Source of the DNA: Polynucleobacter bastaniensis
GTDB lineage: Bacteria; Pseudomonadota; Gammaproteobacteria; Burkholderiales; Burkholderiaceae
Reading direction: 5' to 3'
Length of the DNA stretch: 64,000 bases
Assembly: GCF_018882205.1 (NCBI RefSeq)
Contig: NZ_JACVOU010000004.1
Span: forward strand, 1-64,000
Made by a program: the position numbers and the translations under genes. Every line of letters begins with the position of its first letter. Within the stretch, counting starts at the first letter, position 1. The notes below the pieces were generated by a model that made no database searches, was not told the origin of the DNA, and saw only the letters and a list, made by a program, of their open reading frames with translations. Positions 17,352-26,438 of this stretch are shown here, one piece after another.

Positions 17352-18139
17352 AGGCAATCTGCATTATTCCCTCGAGAATGGCGTCCAGCAGGTTTCCTAA
17401 TAAGCCATTAAAAAATATATGCGGTATTCCAATGATTGGCCACTGCTATTTGCGCGCAGTTAGGGCTAAATCATTTGTAGGTGTATATGTTGCGACTTGT
17501 GATCAATCAATAGCATCTTGCGTAGCTGACTTTGGCGGCCTTATTCTAATGACATCTGACGGGCATACTCGAGCAACAACAAGAACTGCTGAGGCCATGA
17601 TGGAAGCTGAGAAAAAGGTTGGGCATGTAGATATAGTAGTAATGGTGCAGGGTGATGAGCCATTGGTAAATCCAAGTTTGCTTGATGAGCTTAGTAAAAT
17701 TTTTGTGGATGAGAGCGTAAATATTGTAAATGTTATGACTAGGTTTGGCGGTGTTGATGACTTCACTGATAGGAATAATATTAAAGTTGTTGTTGATAAG
17801 GACAGTGATGCATTGTATTTTTCGAGACAGCCGATTCCCTTCGACCCAACACAGTTTGATATGAACAAAGCATTTATGCAAACAGGTATTATTGCTTTCA
17901 GGAGGGATGCATTAATAGATTTTAATGAAATACCGGAATCATTTTTAGAGGTGAGTGAATCAATTGATATGAATAGAGTGTTAGAGAACAAAGGCACAGT
18001 TAGAATGCATTTAACAGCAGACAAATTAATCGGGGTTGATGTGGCTCCTGACATAGCTAAGGTCGAAGAGTTGATGAAGATTGATGATCTTTATCTTGAC
18101 TATTCATTAAATTTACTCAGGGATACGGATGTCTTATAG
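17348..18139 (+). CDS. KdsB-like CMP-sugar-acid cytidylyltransferase
   Basis: The N-terminus IIPSRMASSRFPNKPL is the CTP-binding loop of CMP-Kdo synthetases, and VMVQGDEPLV carries the magnesium Asp. YFSRQPIPF and the later IDMNRVLENKG match the KdsB C-terminal half. Length (263 aa) fits. The family transfers CMP to the anomeric hydroxyl of 2-keto-3-deoxy sugar acids. A housekeeping kdsB would normally lie with lpxK or near other Kdo genes, so this is probably a paralogue for a different acid. It overlaps the aldolase by four bases and the next gene by eleven. Confidence 0.85.
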   Translation: MKAICIIPSRMASSRFPNKPLKNICGIPMIGHCYLRAVRAKSFVGVYVATCDQSIASCVADFGGLILMTSDGHTRATTRTAEAMMEAEKKVGHVDIVVMVQGDEPLVNPSLLDELSKIFVDESVNIVNVMTRFGGVDDFTDRNNIKVVVDKDSDALYFSRQPIPFDPTQFDMNKAFMQTGIIAFRRDALIDFNEIPESFLEVSESIDMNRVLENKGTVRMHLTADKLIGVDVAPDIAKVEELMKIDDLYLDYSLNLLRDTDVL

Positions 18140-19154
18140 GGTAGGAATTGCTGGTTATGGCATAGTTGGAAAAAGAAGACACGAGTGTATTAATAAAATT
18201 CCTGATTTCGAAGTTAAAGCAATATGCGACCGTAACATCTTGCAAGAAAGTGCTAAGGTAGATGATATAAAGTATTTTTCTAATTATCTGGATATGCTTG
18301 AAGAGGATTTGGATGTAATCATTGTTTGCTTGACAAATGACATCGCCTCGTTAGTTACTATTGCGGGACTAAAAAAAGGTGCCCATGTTTTTTGTGAAAA
18401 GCCTCCGGGTAGGACGGTTCAGGATATATTAAATGTTCGTATAGAGGAGGCTAAATACCCTAACTTAAAATTAATGTATGGATTTAATCATCGATATCAT
18501 GAATCAGTTCAATATGCTTTAAAAATTTTAGATACCAAAGAACTTGGGAATATTTTAAGCATTCGCGGGGTTTATGGAAAGGCGAAATTAATAACGTTTA
18601 ATCAACCTGATTGGAGAACAAAGAGAGATATTGCTGGTGGTGGCGTATTATTAGACCAGGGAATTCATATGCTCGACATCATGAGATTATTCTGCGGGGA
18701 ATTTATTGAAGTATGCAGTCATATATCTAATAGCCATTGGGGGTACGATGTTGAAGATAATGCATATGCATTAATGAAAACGGGTGAAGGCATTGTTGGA
18801 ATGATCCATTCATCAGCAACTCAGTGGAGACACAGATTTAATCTTGATATTAATCTAGAGAAAGGCTCTTTAATTTTAGGGGGTTTATTAACTGGGACAA
18901 AAAGCTATGGTGCTGAAACTTTGACTATAATCAAAGCGGACCCCGATAACGATCGGGGTGACCCTTGGGAGCAAACAATTAGATATAACAAAGATCCATC
19001 CTGGGATAATGAAATGCAAGTTTTTACAAAATGTATAACCCAAAATTTAAATATTAATTTCGGGTCGTCCTTCGACGCATTAAAGACAATGGAGCTGGTT
19101 AATAATATTTATAAATCCGACAAAAATTGGTCAAATAAATTTAAAATAACATAA
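18129..19154 (+). CDS. Gfo/Idh/MocA-family NAD(P)-dependent oxidoreductase
   Basis: The N-terminal Rossmann fold reads VGIAGYGIVGKRR and the conserved VFCEKPPGRT motif contains the family's Glu-Lys-Pro. GGVLLDQGIHMLDIM holds the catalytic Asp/His helix. At 341 aa it is full length. Such enzymes oxidise, reduce or epimerise sugar or cyclitol hydroxyls. Its 5' end overlaps the cytidylyltransferase by eleven bases, so it is part of the same transcript. A plausible job is adjusting the stereochemistry or oxidation state of the aldehyde or sugar acid used by the pathway. Confidence 0.85.
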   Translation: MSYRVGIAGYGIVGKRRHECINKIPDFEVKAICDRNILQESAKVDDIKYFSNYLDMLEEDLDVIIVCLTNDIASLVTIAGLKKGAHVFCEKPPGRTVQDILNVRIEEAKYPNLKLMYGFNHRYHESVQYALKILDTKELGNILSIRGVYGKAKLITFNQPDWRTKRDIAGGGVLLDQGIHMLDIMRLFCGEFIEVCSHISNSHWGYDVEDNAYALMKTGEGIVGMIHSSATQWRHRFNLDINLEKGSLILGGLLTGTKSYGAETLTIIKADPDNDRGDPWEQTIRYNKDPSWDNEMQVFTKCITQNLNINFGSSFDALKTMELVNNIYKSDKNWSNKFKIT

Positions 19155-19155
19155 T

Positions 19156-19761
19156 ATGAAAAACAATATTGATAAAATATATTCAAATGACATCTCACAA
19201 TTTTCTAAAAATTATTTTGATTACTTGAAGTATGTACTTGATTGTATAGACATTTCTCAAATCAAAGTATTTGTTAATCTACTGCTTGCAGCGAGAGAGA
19301 GTAATTCGCAGATTTTTTTTATTGGAAATGGTGGTAGCGCCTCAACAGCAAGTCATTTTGCAAATGACCTAAGTATTGGGTGTAAGGCAACCCCTGCATT
19401 TAAAGCTATCAGTCTTTGTGATAATCAATCCATTATTACTGCAATAGCAAATGATTTTGGATATAGTCAGATATTCGTCAGGCAGCTCGAATCCTTGGCA
19501 AATGAGGGTGATTTACTAGTTGCTATTTCAGCCTCCGGGAATTCAGAGAACTTAGTTTTAGCATTGGAATATGCAAATAAAGTAAAGATGAAATCATGTT
19601 CATTGGTTGGATTTACAGGTGGAAAAATGAAGGAAATATCACAATATTGCATTCATATACCTACAGATATTGGGGAATATGGCCCAGCTGAAGATTGCCA
19701 TCTAATAATTGATCACCTCGTAAGCTCCTATTTCATTAGATTACTAAAGAATGACTTATAG
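19156..19761 (+). CDS. SIS-domain sugar-phosphate isomerase (GmhA/KdsD-like)
   Basis: A single SIS domain fills this 201-aa protein: FFIGNGGSASTASHFANDL at about residue 54 and LLVAISASGNSENLV at about 115 are the phosphosugar-binding loops. The N-terminal helix before the domain and the CHLIIDHL end are like GmhA (sedoheptulose-7-P isomerase). No CBS domains, so it is not a full KdsD. It probably converts a ketose phosphate to an aldose phosphate, whose dephosphorylated form could be the aldehyde for the aldolase. One base separates it from the upstream gene's stop and it overlaps the next by eleven. Confidence 0.85.
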   Translation: MKNNIDKIYSNDISQFSKNYFDYLKYVLDCIDISQIKVFVNLLLAARESNSQIFFIGNGGSASTASHFANDLSIGCKATPAFKAISLCDNQSIITAIANDFGYSQIFVRQLESLANEGDLLVAISASGNSENLVLALEYANKVKMKSCSLVGFTGGKMKEISQYCIHIPTDIGEYGPAEDCHLIIDHLVSSYFIRLLKNDL

Positions 19762-20512
19762 TCCAGAGTTGATTGATCTTGCAATAAATACAGCGAGAGA
19801 GTCTTTGCAGCATTTAAAAAATATCAATAATCGAGACTATTCTTTAATTCAATCGGAAGATTTACATGAATTAAAGTCGAAAATTGATATAGAGCTAAAT
19901 ATATTGATTGAAAAGAAATTAAAAAAAACGAATATTCCTATTCTTTCTGAAGAAGAATATGGAGCGGCAGATGTCGACACCATTACCAAGCCAAAACTTT
20001 GGTGGATAGTTGACCCACTGGATGGAACAATAAATTTTGTAAGAAATTTAGGCCCATGTGGTATTTCAATAGCTTTATATTCTGGCATGACTCCCTTGTT
20101 TGGGGTTGTTGTCGAATATCCTAGCGGGGATATCTATTGGGGGGGGAGAGGCGTTGGATCTTTTGTAAATGGGTCAAAAATAATTGTTTCAGATAAAAAT
20201 GATCCAAGTATCAGTGTCGCTTGTACAGGAAAGCCATCTCGATTGATCTTAAATGAAACCATAACCCACATTTTAATAAATTTATTTAATTCTTTTGCAA
20301 AAATCAGAATGTTGGGATCTGCTTCAATATCGCTAATAAAATTAGCAAGGGGTGATATTGAGTTTTATTCAGAAAATGAAATAATGATATGGGATGTTGC
20401 AGCTGGTATAGCAATAGTAGAAGGAGCAGGCGGAGTAGTTAGTGCAATGCCAGGCAATCATCCATACGCATTAAATGTGACTGCAACGAATGGTAAGGTC
20501 GCTATAAATTGA
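19751..20512 (+). CDS. Inositol-monophosphatase-family sugar phosphatase
   Basis: Metal-binding motifs are complete: LSEEEYGA (first Glu), WWIVDPLDGTINFVRN (DPLDGT signature, about residue 81) and IMIWDVAAGIAIVEGAGG (C-terminal Asp). Length (253 aa) is standard. The family removes phosphate from inositol phosphates, but also from fructose bisphosphate, PAP and other small phosphates. In this operon a sugar phosphate from the SIS isomerase is the likely substrate. It overlaps the preceding gene by eleven bases. Confidence 0.85.
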   Translation: MTYSPELIDLAINTARESLQHLKNINNRDYSLIQSEDLHELKSKIDIELNILIEKKLKKTNIPILSEEEYGAADVDTITKPKLWWIVDPLDGTINFVRNLGPCGISIALYSGMTPLFGVVVEYPSGDIYWGGRGVGSFVNGSKIIVSDKNDPSISVACTGKPSRLILNETITHILINLFNSFAKIRMLGSASISLIKLARGDIEFYSENEIMIWDVAAGIAIVEGAGGVVSAMPGNHPYALNVTATNGKVAIN

Positions 20513-20520
20513 AATTAAAT

Positions 20521-21462
20521 ATGAAAATCGGTGTTTGTTCACGATCATTTTCTAGAAATGGGAAATTGAGATCCTTACTTCAAGAGAAGTATTCTGATGT
20601 GAAATTTAATGAGTCAGGTAAGCAGTATGAGGGCGATGAACTTACAGACTTTCTTCTAGATCGAGATGCGGCAATTATAGGGCTTGAGAAAATAAATTTA
20701 GAAATTTTAAAAAATTTACCAAAGCTAAAGATTATTAGTAAATATGGCGTTGGTCTTGACATGATAGATCAAAATGCAATGGCACTAGAGGGTAGGCGCT
20801 TAGGCTGGACGCCAGGTGTAAATAAATTGGCTGTTGCTGAGCTTGCCTTATCATTTGCGCTTTCACTTGTTAGAAGAACCATGGTGGGAAATAGCTCTTT
20901 GATAAGGGGCGAATGGCTTCAATGCATAGGTGGCCAGTTAAGTGGAAAGACTTTTGGTGTGATTGGCTGCGGAAATGTAGGAAAGGAATTAATAAGACTT
21001 TTAGCACCATTTAATTGCAAAATAATTGTATTTGATAGGATTGAATACAGCGACTTTAACGCCAAATTTAATGTGATAAAGGCTGACCTAAAATTTCTTC
21101 TGAATGAGTCAGATATCATTTCTATTCACTTGCCACTGGACTCATCAACATCAAAGCTATTGAGTGATGATGAATTTAACGAGATGAAAAATAATGTAAT
21201 GATCGTAAATACTGCTAGAGGAGGTATCGTAAGTGAAGAGTCCTTGCTAAAGTTTATGCGTAGTGGAAAAGTGTCGGGCGCAGCATTCGATGTCTTTGAG
21301 ATAGAGCCTGCTACAAAAAATCCCTTGTTGCTATTAGATAGTTTTATAGGAACACCTCATATAGGAGGAAGTTCCGAGGAGGCAATATATGAAATGGGAT
21401 TGGCGGCAATTAGAGGGCTAGAAAACAACACGGTGCCACTCATCAACATGAGTGAAAGCTGA
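20521..21462 (+). CDS. D-isomer-specific 2-hydroxyacid dehydrogenase
   Basis: The nucleotide fold reads FGVIGCGNVGKELIRLL, followed by VNTARGGIVSEESL with the substrate Arg, AAFDVFEIEPA with the Glu, and GTPHIGGSSEEA with the catalytic His. The N-terminal KIISKYGVGLDMID is also typical. It is nearest to 3-phosphoglycerate dehydrogenase-like enzymes but lacks the regulatory ACT domain. A TTG at 20509 overlapping the previous stop (TTGA) is an alternative start; ATG 20521 lacks a clear Shine–Dalgarno sequence too. It may reduce a 2-oxo acid or oxidise a 2-hydroxy acid that feeds, or branches from, the ulosonic acid route. Confidence 0.8.
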   Translation: MKIGVCSRSFSRNGKLRSLLQEKYSDVKFNESGKQYEGDELTDFLLDRDAAIIGLEKINLEILKNLPKLKIISKYGVGLDMIDQNAMALEGRRLGWTPGVNKLAVAELALSFALSLVRRTMVGNSSLIRGEWLQCIGGQLSGKTFGVIGCGNVGKELIRLLAPFNCKIIVFDRIEYSDFNAKFNVIKADLKFLLNESDIISIHLPLDSSTSKLLSDDEFNEMKNNVMIVNTARGGIVSEESLLKFMRSGKVSGAAFDVFEIEPATKNPLLLLDSFIGTPHIGGSSEEAIYEMGLAAIRGLENNTVPLINMSES

Positions 21463-21478
21463 GCGGTAATGCTTTTGT

Positions 21479-23263
21479 ATGAAATTAATAGTTACTAAAG
21501 ATGATGATAAATACATGCCCTCCCCGAATGAAGTGCTCGTACAGTGGTCATCATACAGAACTGGGGAAAGGATAATATCATTACCTCGAGTTATAGAGCA
21601 AAACACAGATCAGTTGAAAATAATATATTTAGAAAGGCTTAATTCAGTAGCAAATACTACTTTAGAAGGATATAAAGTATCTGATTGCTTTGATATATCA
21701 AACAAGTTCAATTACTGGAATGCCACTTCATTAATGCAGAAGTTTAATGCTGGCAAAGATTCAGAAATACTAGATGTAATTAAGCTTATCGCATTTAATG
21801 AATATGTAGTGAAAAAAAATGATAACAGTAACCAAATACTCATTATTGATAAGAATTTAAATAAATATTTTAAACAAAATAAATATAATAAATTTTTATT
21901 ATATAAAAAATATATTTACGTTTTCATTTCAATAATATATTTTTTAATAAAAATATTAAGTAGATACATATATTTCAAATTTAATAATAGGCCTATTTTG
22001 AATTTAGAGGCAAAGATAGTATTTTTTGATGTATTAGCACACTTATATCCAAATAAAAAAGGATATTCTTTTGGCTATTGGGGGGTATTAGAGGAAAAAA
22101 TTATTGAATGGGGAATCCCTGTTATATGGATGCATTCATATATTAAATCACCATTAACTAAGAATTATGCAAAAGCAATGAGCATAATAAACAACAAAAG
22201 AAATCAGGTAGATAAAGGAAGTCAACATTTTCTAACTGATTCCTTTATTAATGGGAGAGTCTTAGGCCAAACATTTTTATTGTATCTAAAGCTTTTATCC
22301 AATTCCAATAAATTTATAAATAAAGCACTTAATTCAGTTGATAAATTTGATGAATTATTTATTAATCATCAGTTTCACCCCATGGTAAAAAGTCTTTATG
22401 GTAAAGAAGCGATTGATTTTTGCTACAGATACTCTTTATTCGAAGAAGTCTTTTTAAAGCTAAATAAGTTAAATAAAGTATTCTTCTTGTATGAAAATCA
22501 ACCATGGGAGCATGCGTTAATATCTGCTGGAAATAAGGTAGTTAAAGCTACTAATTACGGAGTCGCGCATAGCACCATCAGACCGTGGGACTTGAGGTAT
22601 TTTAATCTAGAGAGTTTCGGGACTAAGGCAAATAACTCTAACAAATCAACCCCTGATATAATACTAGTTAATAGTAAAAATGCAAATGAACAGTTAAGCG
22701 ATAAGAGATTAGTATTAAAAAAGATTATAGAGGTCGAAGCTTTGAGATATATGTATATAGATAAAATAAGAAAAAATTATACAAAGAAAAGTGGAAAATA
22801 TAAAGTTATTGTTTATTGTGACTATTTAAAACTAAATACTATAAAAATTATCAATTGGATTGAAAAATTTGAAACTGAAAATATTGTTTCTTCATTTTTT
22901 GAGTTTACATTTAAAGAGCACCCTGCATATAAAGATCTAGTTAATGATAGAGTGAATGTAATAGATTATGGAATAGAAAAATCTATGGAAATACATGATA
23001 TTGCAATTACAAGTTCATTGTCTTCAACTGCAATAGAATCAAGTGAAGTTGGATTAAAGGTATTGCAGGTGTTAGATGCAGATTCTTTTGATTTTAGTTT
23101 AGGCCGGTACAGTGAGTTTGAAATTTCTATTGCTCGGACTTATGATGAGTTTCAAAAATTCTTTTTAGATATTAGTTCAAAAACAAACTATTTTATCGGT
23201 AAAAATAACTATTTTGAGAGTTCTAAAAAATTAGAAAAATGGTATCGTATTCTAAATGATTAA
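21479..23263 (+). CDS. Surface-carbohydrate biosynthesis protein (TIGR04326-like), probable glycosyltransferase
   Basis: This 594-aa protein has one strong hydrophobic segment at about residues 145–160 (YIYVFISIIYFLIKIL), which suggests membrane attachment. The C-terminal half contains FKEHPAYKDL and AITSSLSSTAIESSEVG, which resemble the donor-binding region of Kdo- or sialic-acid-type capsule transferases and of the TIGR04326 surface-carbohydrate family. It starts 16 bases after the six-gene sugar-acid run, so I infer that it uses the CMP-activated product. That link is contextual only. It overlaps the polymerase gene by eight bases. Confidence 0.5.
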   Translation: MKLIVTKDDDKYMPSPNEVLVQWSSYRTGERIISLPRVIEQNTDQLKIIYLERLNSVANTTLEGYKVSDCFDISNKFNYWNATSLMQKFNAGKDSEILDVIKLIAFNEYVVKKNDNSNQILIIDKNLNKYFKQNKYNKFLLYKKYIYVFISIIYFLIKILSRYIYFKFNNRPILNLEAKIVFFDVLAHLYPNKKGYSFGYWGVLEEKIIEWGIPVIWMHSYIKSPLTKNYAKAMSIINNKRNQVDKGSQHFLTDSFINGRVLGQTFLLYLKLLSNSNKFINKALNSVDKFDELFINHQFHPMVKSLYGKEAIDFCYRYSLFEEVFLKLNKLNKVFFLYENQPWEHALISAGNKVVKATNYGVAHSTIRPWDLRYFNLESFGTKANNSNKSTPDIILVNSKNANEQLSDKRLVLKKIIEVEALRYMYIDKIRKNYTKKSGKYKVIVYCDYLKLNTIKIINWIEKFETENIVSSFFEFTFKEHPAYKDLVNDRVNVIDYGIEKSMEIHDIAITSSLSSTAIESSEVGLKVLQVLDADSFDFSLGRYSEFEISIARTYDEFQKFFLDISSKTNYFIGKNNYFESSKKLEKWYRILND

Positions 23264-24707
23264 AATAGTTAACGGAATAACATTATATGAAAAAATTATT
23301 AAATATTTTCAGATAATATTAATTGCAATTGTAGCAAATATCATAGCTTTTTCAATGATTAAAGATAATATTAATTTTTCATTTACAATACTTTCTGTTG
23401 TATTAATTATTTTATTAATATTAATTTATAATGATAAAGCATTAATACAAAACCCTCTTTCGCTTTGCCTACTCTTATATAGTTTTTTGTTTTTAGTTTT
23501 ACCATTATTTTATATTTCTTATAAAGGTGATGAATATCAATACGGTAAAGCTTTCATGGTTGATGGAGTCTATCTTCATGAAACCAATTCATTTGGATTG
23601 ATTGCCTTAATGCTATTTTATATAGCAAGCTGGTACGGCTTAAGAGTAAAAAAAAATTTAAAGGATCTAGAACCTGAAAAGATAAAATGGAAGTATTTAA
23701 TTATAGCTATATTAACTATTTCAATTTATTCTATATTGAGAAAAATGGATTTTGAAATCTATAAGACTAGTGATTTTATACCTTCAGAAAGTATTATTTC
23801 TTATATTCTCTATGATAATGCGCTAATTTTGTTTATCTCCGCTTATTTTTTCAATTATTTAAATACTTGTAATTTTAATAAAAAAATTATTTATTTTTAT
23901 TCTTTTTTTTTCATTTATTATGTTGTAGTGTTAACTTTATTTGGATCTAAGGCATCTGTATTGGTTATTTTTATTGAGATGATTTTGTTTCCACTTGCTC
24001 TTAGTCTTGAATTTAAGAATGCTAAGGTAATATCAATTGACATTAGAGGCTCAATTCTATTAGTACTTTCATCATTTTGGATATTTTACTTTGTCAATGA
24101 AATTAGACTATCAAACTTAAAATTAAATGTGTTTGATAGCTTGAATAGATTAATTGAATTTAACATTTTTATTGAAAATTTAAATAGGATTTTTCAAAGA
24201 TTAGCTTGGGGATCTATTGATCAATACTTTTTAATATTTAATATGGTGTTTAAAGACAACTTTTTACAGGATAAAAAAATTGACTTTATAGAATATATTT
24301 TTAAATCTACTCTTAATTTAGTCTTGCCTGGTACTCCTTTTGTTGAAACAATAGCTCCTAGTTCTGAAATTCTATCGCTCTTGCTGAACGGAGGTGATAT
24401 ATTTAACTTGGTTGGTGATAAGCATTCATTATTTGCAACATATAATTCACAACCATATAGCTTGTTTGGACTTTTTTTACTTATCTTTGGATTTCTTTCA
24501 CCCTTATTTCTATATTTTTATATGAAACTAATTTCTAGATTGTATTTCATGTCTAAAAATTTATATATAAAAATTACAATTTTATTACTTTTTATTAATA
24601 ATTTGGTTTGCTTTGGGATTGATGCAGATATAAATAATGCAATGCATACATTTATCGCTGTCGGTGCTATATATTTCAGTTGTAAGTTCGCGAGCAAATT
24701 TAGATGA
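23256..24707 (+). CDS. wzy: Probable oligosaccharide repeat-unit polymerase (Wzy-like)
   Basis: This is an integral membrane protein (483 aa) with about ten to twelve hydrophobic segments spread over the whole length and a long loop (about 280–400) between late helices, the layout of Wzy polymerases. No sequence motif is strictly conserved in the family. Its place between a transferase-like gene and a GT2 gene supports the call. It would join undecaprenyl-linked repeat units in the periplasm. No Wzx flippase is seen in the window. Overlaps at both ends (8 and 4 bases) show coupling. Confidence 0.7.
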   Translation: MIKIVNGITLYEKIIKYFQIILIAIVANIIAFSMIKDNINFSFTILSVVLIILLILIYNDKALIQNPLSLCLLLYSFLFLVLPLFYISYKGDEYQYGKAFMVDGVYLHETNSFGLIALMLFYIASWYGLRVKKNLKDLEPEKIKWKYLIIAILTISIYSILRKMDFEIYKTSDFIPSESIISYILYDNALILFISAYFFNYLNTCNFNKKIIYFYSFFFIYYVVVLTLFGSKASVLVIFIEMILFPLALSLEFKNAKVISIDIRGSILLVLSSFWIFYFVNEIRLSNLKLNVFDSLNRLIEFNIFIENLNRIFQRLAWGSIDQYFLIFNMVFKDNFLQDKKIDFIEYIFKSTLNLVLPGTPFVETIAPSSEILSLLLNGGDIFNLVGDKHSLFATYNSQPYSLFGLFLLIFGFLSPLFLYFYMKLISRLYFMSKNLYIKITILLLFINNLVCFGIDADINNAMHTFIAVGAIYFSCKFASKFR

Positions 24708-25609
24708 ATTCTTATAGTATGTCTGTTGTAGTCCCAACAAAAAATAGGCCTAAGGATTTAATAAATTTTCTTAAATCACTTTCCAATCAATCTAATTTTC
24801 CTGCTGAATTAATAATCGTAGATCAAAGTGACGATTTGAGTCATATTGAAATTTGCAAGTCTCTCATTCCTTCTGATATTAACTTAATTTATATTCATAA
24901 TAAAGATATTTCTGGTTTAGTTGAAGCAAAATATTCAGGCTATCTTCATAGCAATTACAATGTAATATGTTTTCTTGAGGATGATTTAATTTTAGATTCT
25001 GAATTTATTAATAATTTGTATTTAGGTTTTTTAGATAATCCTAATATGATTGGTTGTTCCGGGCTTATTACTAATAGCCCAAACAATTCTTTTTTTTATA
25101 ATTTTTTTTATAATTTATTTCATTTGGGTATTTTTTACGATCCTAGGTTCAATCTAAAAAGGAATACAGATTTAAAATTTATTCCATGTTATATCCTTTC
25201 TGGCGGTATTACTGCCTGGAGAAGGTCTGTGTTTGATCTTGTCCCATTTGATTTAAAAAATAAATTTTTCATGTTGGAAGATTATGATTATTGTTCACGT
25301 GTTAACAAGGTTAAACTTGGTGATTGTTATATTAATACTTTAGCAAGAGTTACTCATCTATACTCACCTATCAATAGGCCTCAAGAAAATATAAGGTTAA
25401 TGACTAAAACCAAGGAATATGTCTTGTTTTATAGGACTAGAAAATCTTGGGATTTTGCATTTATGAGCTTTTTATGGCTCTTAATAGGACTCTTTGCTGA
25501 ATCTTTTTTAAAGTCAATTAAATCGTTATCGACAAATCCTATTGTCATGTTTTTTATTGGAATTAAGGAAGGTTTTAAACAGAACATTACTGTTATTGAA
25601 AAATCATGA
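24704..25609 (+). CDS. Family 2 (GT-A) glycosyltransferase
   Basis: SVVVPTKNRPKDLINFLKSL at the N-terminus, ELIIVDQSDD, and CFLEDDLILD (the DxD-like acidic motif at about residue 90) define a GT2 fold. The later GGITAWRRSVF and FMLEDYDYCSRV match the acceptor and catalytic-base region of rhamnosyl-type GT2 enzymes. Length is 301 aa. A hydrophobic segment near the C-terminus (FAFMSFLWLLIGLFA) may anchor it in the inner membrane. It adds one sugar to the lipid-linked repeat unit. Confidence 0.85.
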   Translation: MNSYSMSVVVPTKNRPKDLINFLKSLSNQSNFPAELIIVDQSDDLSHIEICKSLIPSDINLIYIHNKDISGLVEAKYSGYLHSNYNVICFLEDDLILDSEFINNLYLGFLDNPNMIGCSGLITNSPNNSFFYNFFYNLFHLGIFYDPRFNLKRNTDLKFIPCYILSGGITAWRRSVFDLVPFDLKNKFFMLEDYDYCSRVNKVKLGDCYINTLARVTHLYSPINRPQENIRLMTKTKEYVLFYRTRKSWDFAFMSFLWLLIGLFAESFLKSIKSLSTNPIVMFFIGIKEGFKQNITVIEKS

Positions 25610-26436
25610 GATCAGAGAATAAAGATGAAAAAACAATTGAGGGTTTTGGCAAGGAGTGGAAATTTTATTCCCAAAATAGATTAAGCGACTCTGATTCTAG
25701 GTCATACTTTAATGCATACTTCGAAATTTTCCCTTGGTCGAAAATTAATTCTGATTCAATTGGCGCAGACATTGGTTGTGGTAGTGGTAGATGGGCAAAA
25801 TTTGTAGCGCCACGTGTTGGGCAATTAATTTGTATTGACCCTAGCAACTCTATTGATGTCGCTAAAGTTAATCTAACCGACTTTTCTAATTGTAAATTTA
25901 TTCGAGCAACAATTGACCGCTCTGAAATCAGTCCAAGATCATTGGACTTTGCTTATAGTTTGGGAGTCCTGCACCACATTCCAGACACGGAGGCCGCTTT
26001 AAAAGATTGCGTTCGTCTTTTAAAAAGAGGGGCTCCTTTTTTAGTTTACTTATATTATGCCTTCGACAATAGACCTCTTTGGTTTAGATTATTATGGAAA
26101 ATCTCAGATTTTATACGCCTCTTTGTTTGTAAATTACCATTTTTTTTGAAAATTATTATTACTCAATTGATTGCTTTTTTAATTTATCTACCTCTTTCAA
26201 GATTGGCACTGCTATTTGAGTATTTTGGTATGGAGGTGGGCTCTTTCCCCCTTTCTTCCTATAGGCGAGCTGGATTCTATGTGATGTGTACTGATTCATT
26301 GGACAGATTTGGTACTCGGCTTGAGCACCGTTACTCTAGGCTCCAAATACAGTCAATGATGGAGCATGCTGGCCTTGAAAATATTGTGTTTAGTGATAAA
26401 TCCCCATATTGGTGTGCAGTAGGGTTGGTAAAATAA
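25606..26436 (+). CDS. Class I SAM-dependent methyltransferase
   Basis: GADIGCGSGRWAKFVAP is SAM motif I (about residue 52), with CIDPS as the acidic strand and LGVLHHIPDTEAAL as the motif typical of methyltransf_11 proteins. A hydrophobic stretch at about residues 175–205 (LKIIITQLIAFLIYLPLS) is unusual for a soluble methyltransferase and may sit on the membrane. ATG 25606 overlaps the GT2 stop. The target is probably a sugar in the repeat unit. Confidence 0.8.
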   Translation: MRSENKDEKTIEGFGKEWKFYSQNRLSDSDSRSYFNAYFEIFPWSKINSDSIGADIGCGSGRWAKFVAPRVGQLICIDPSNSIDVAKVNLTDFSNCKFIRATIDRSEISPRSLDFAYSLGVLHHIPDTEAALKDCVRLLKRGAPFLVYLYYAFDNRPLWFRLLWKISDFIRLFVCKLPFFLKIIITQLIAFLIYLPLSRLALLFEYFGMEVGSFPLSSYRRAGFYVMCTDSLDRFGTRLEHRYSRLQIQSMMEHAGLENIVFSDKSPYWCAVGLVK

Positions 26437-26438
26437 TT

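Noticed and set aside
17503-18054. Long - strand open frame of 183 codons
   Set aside because: It lies entirely antisense to the KdsB-like gene, whose motifs are intact, and its protein is Ser/Thr/Ile-rich with no family feature.
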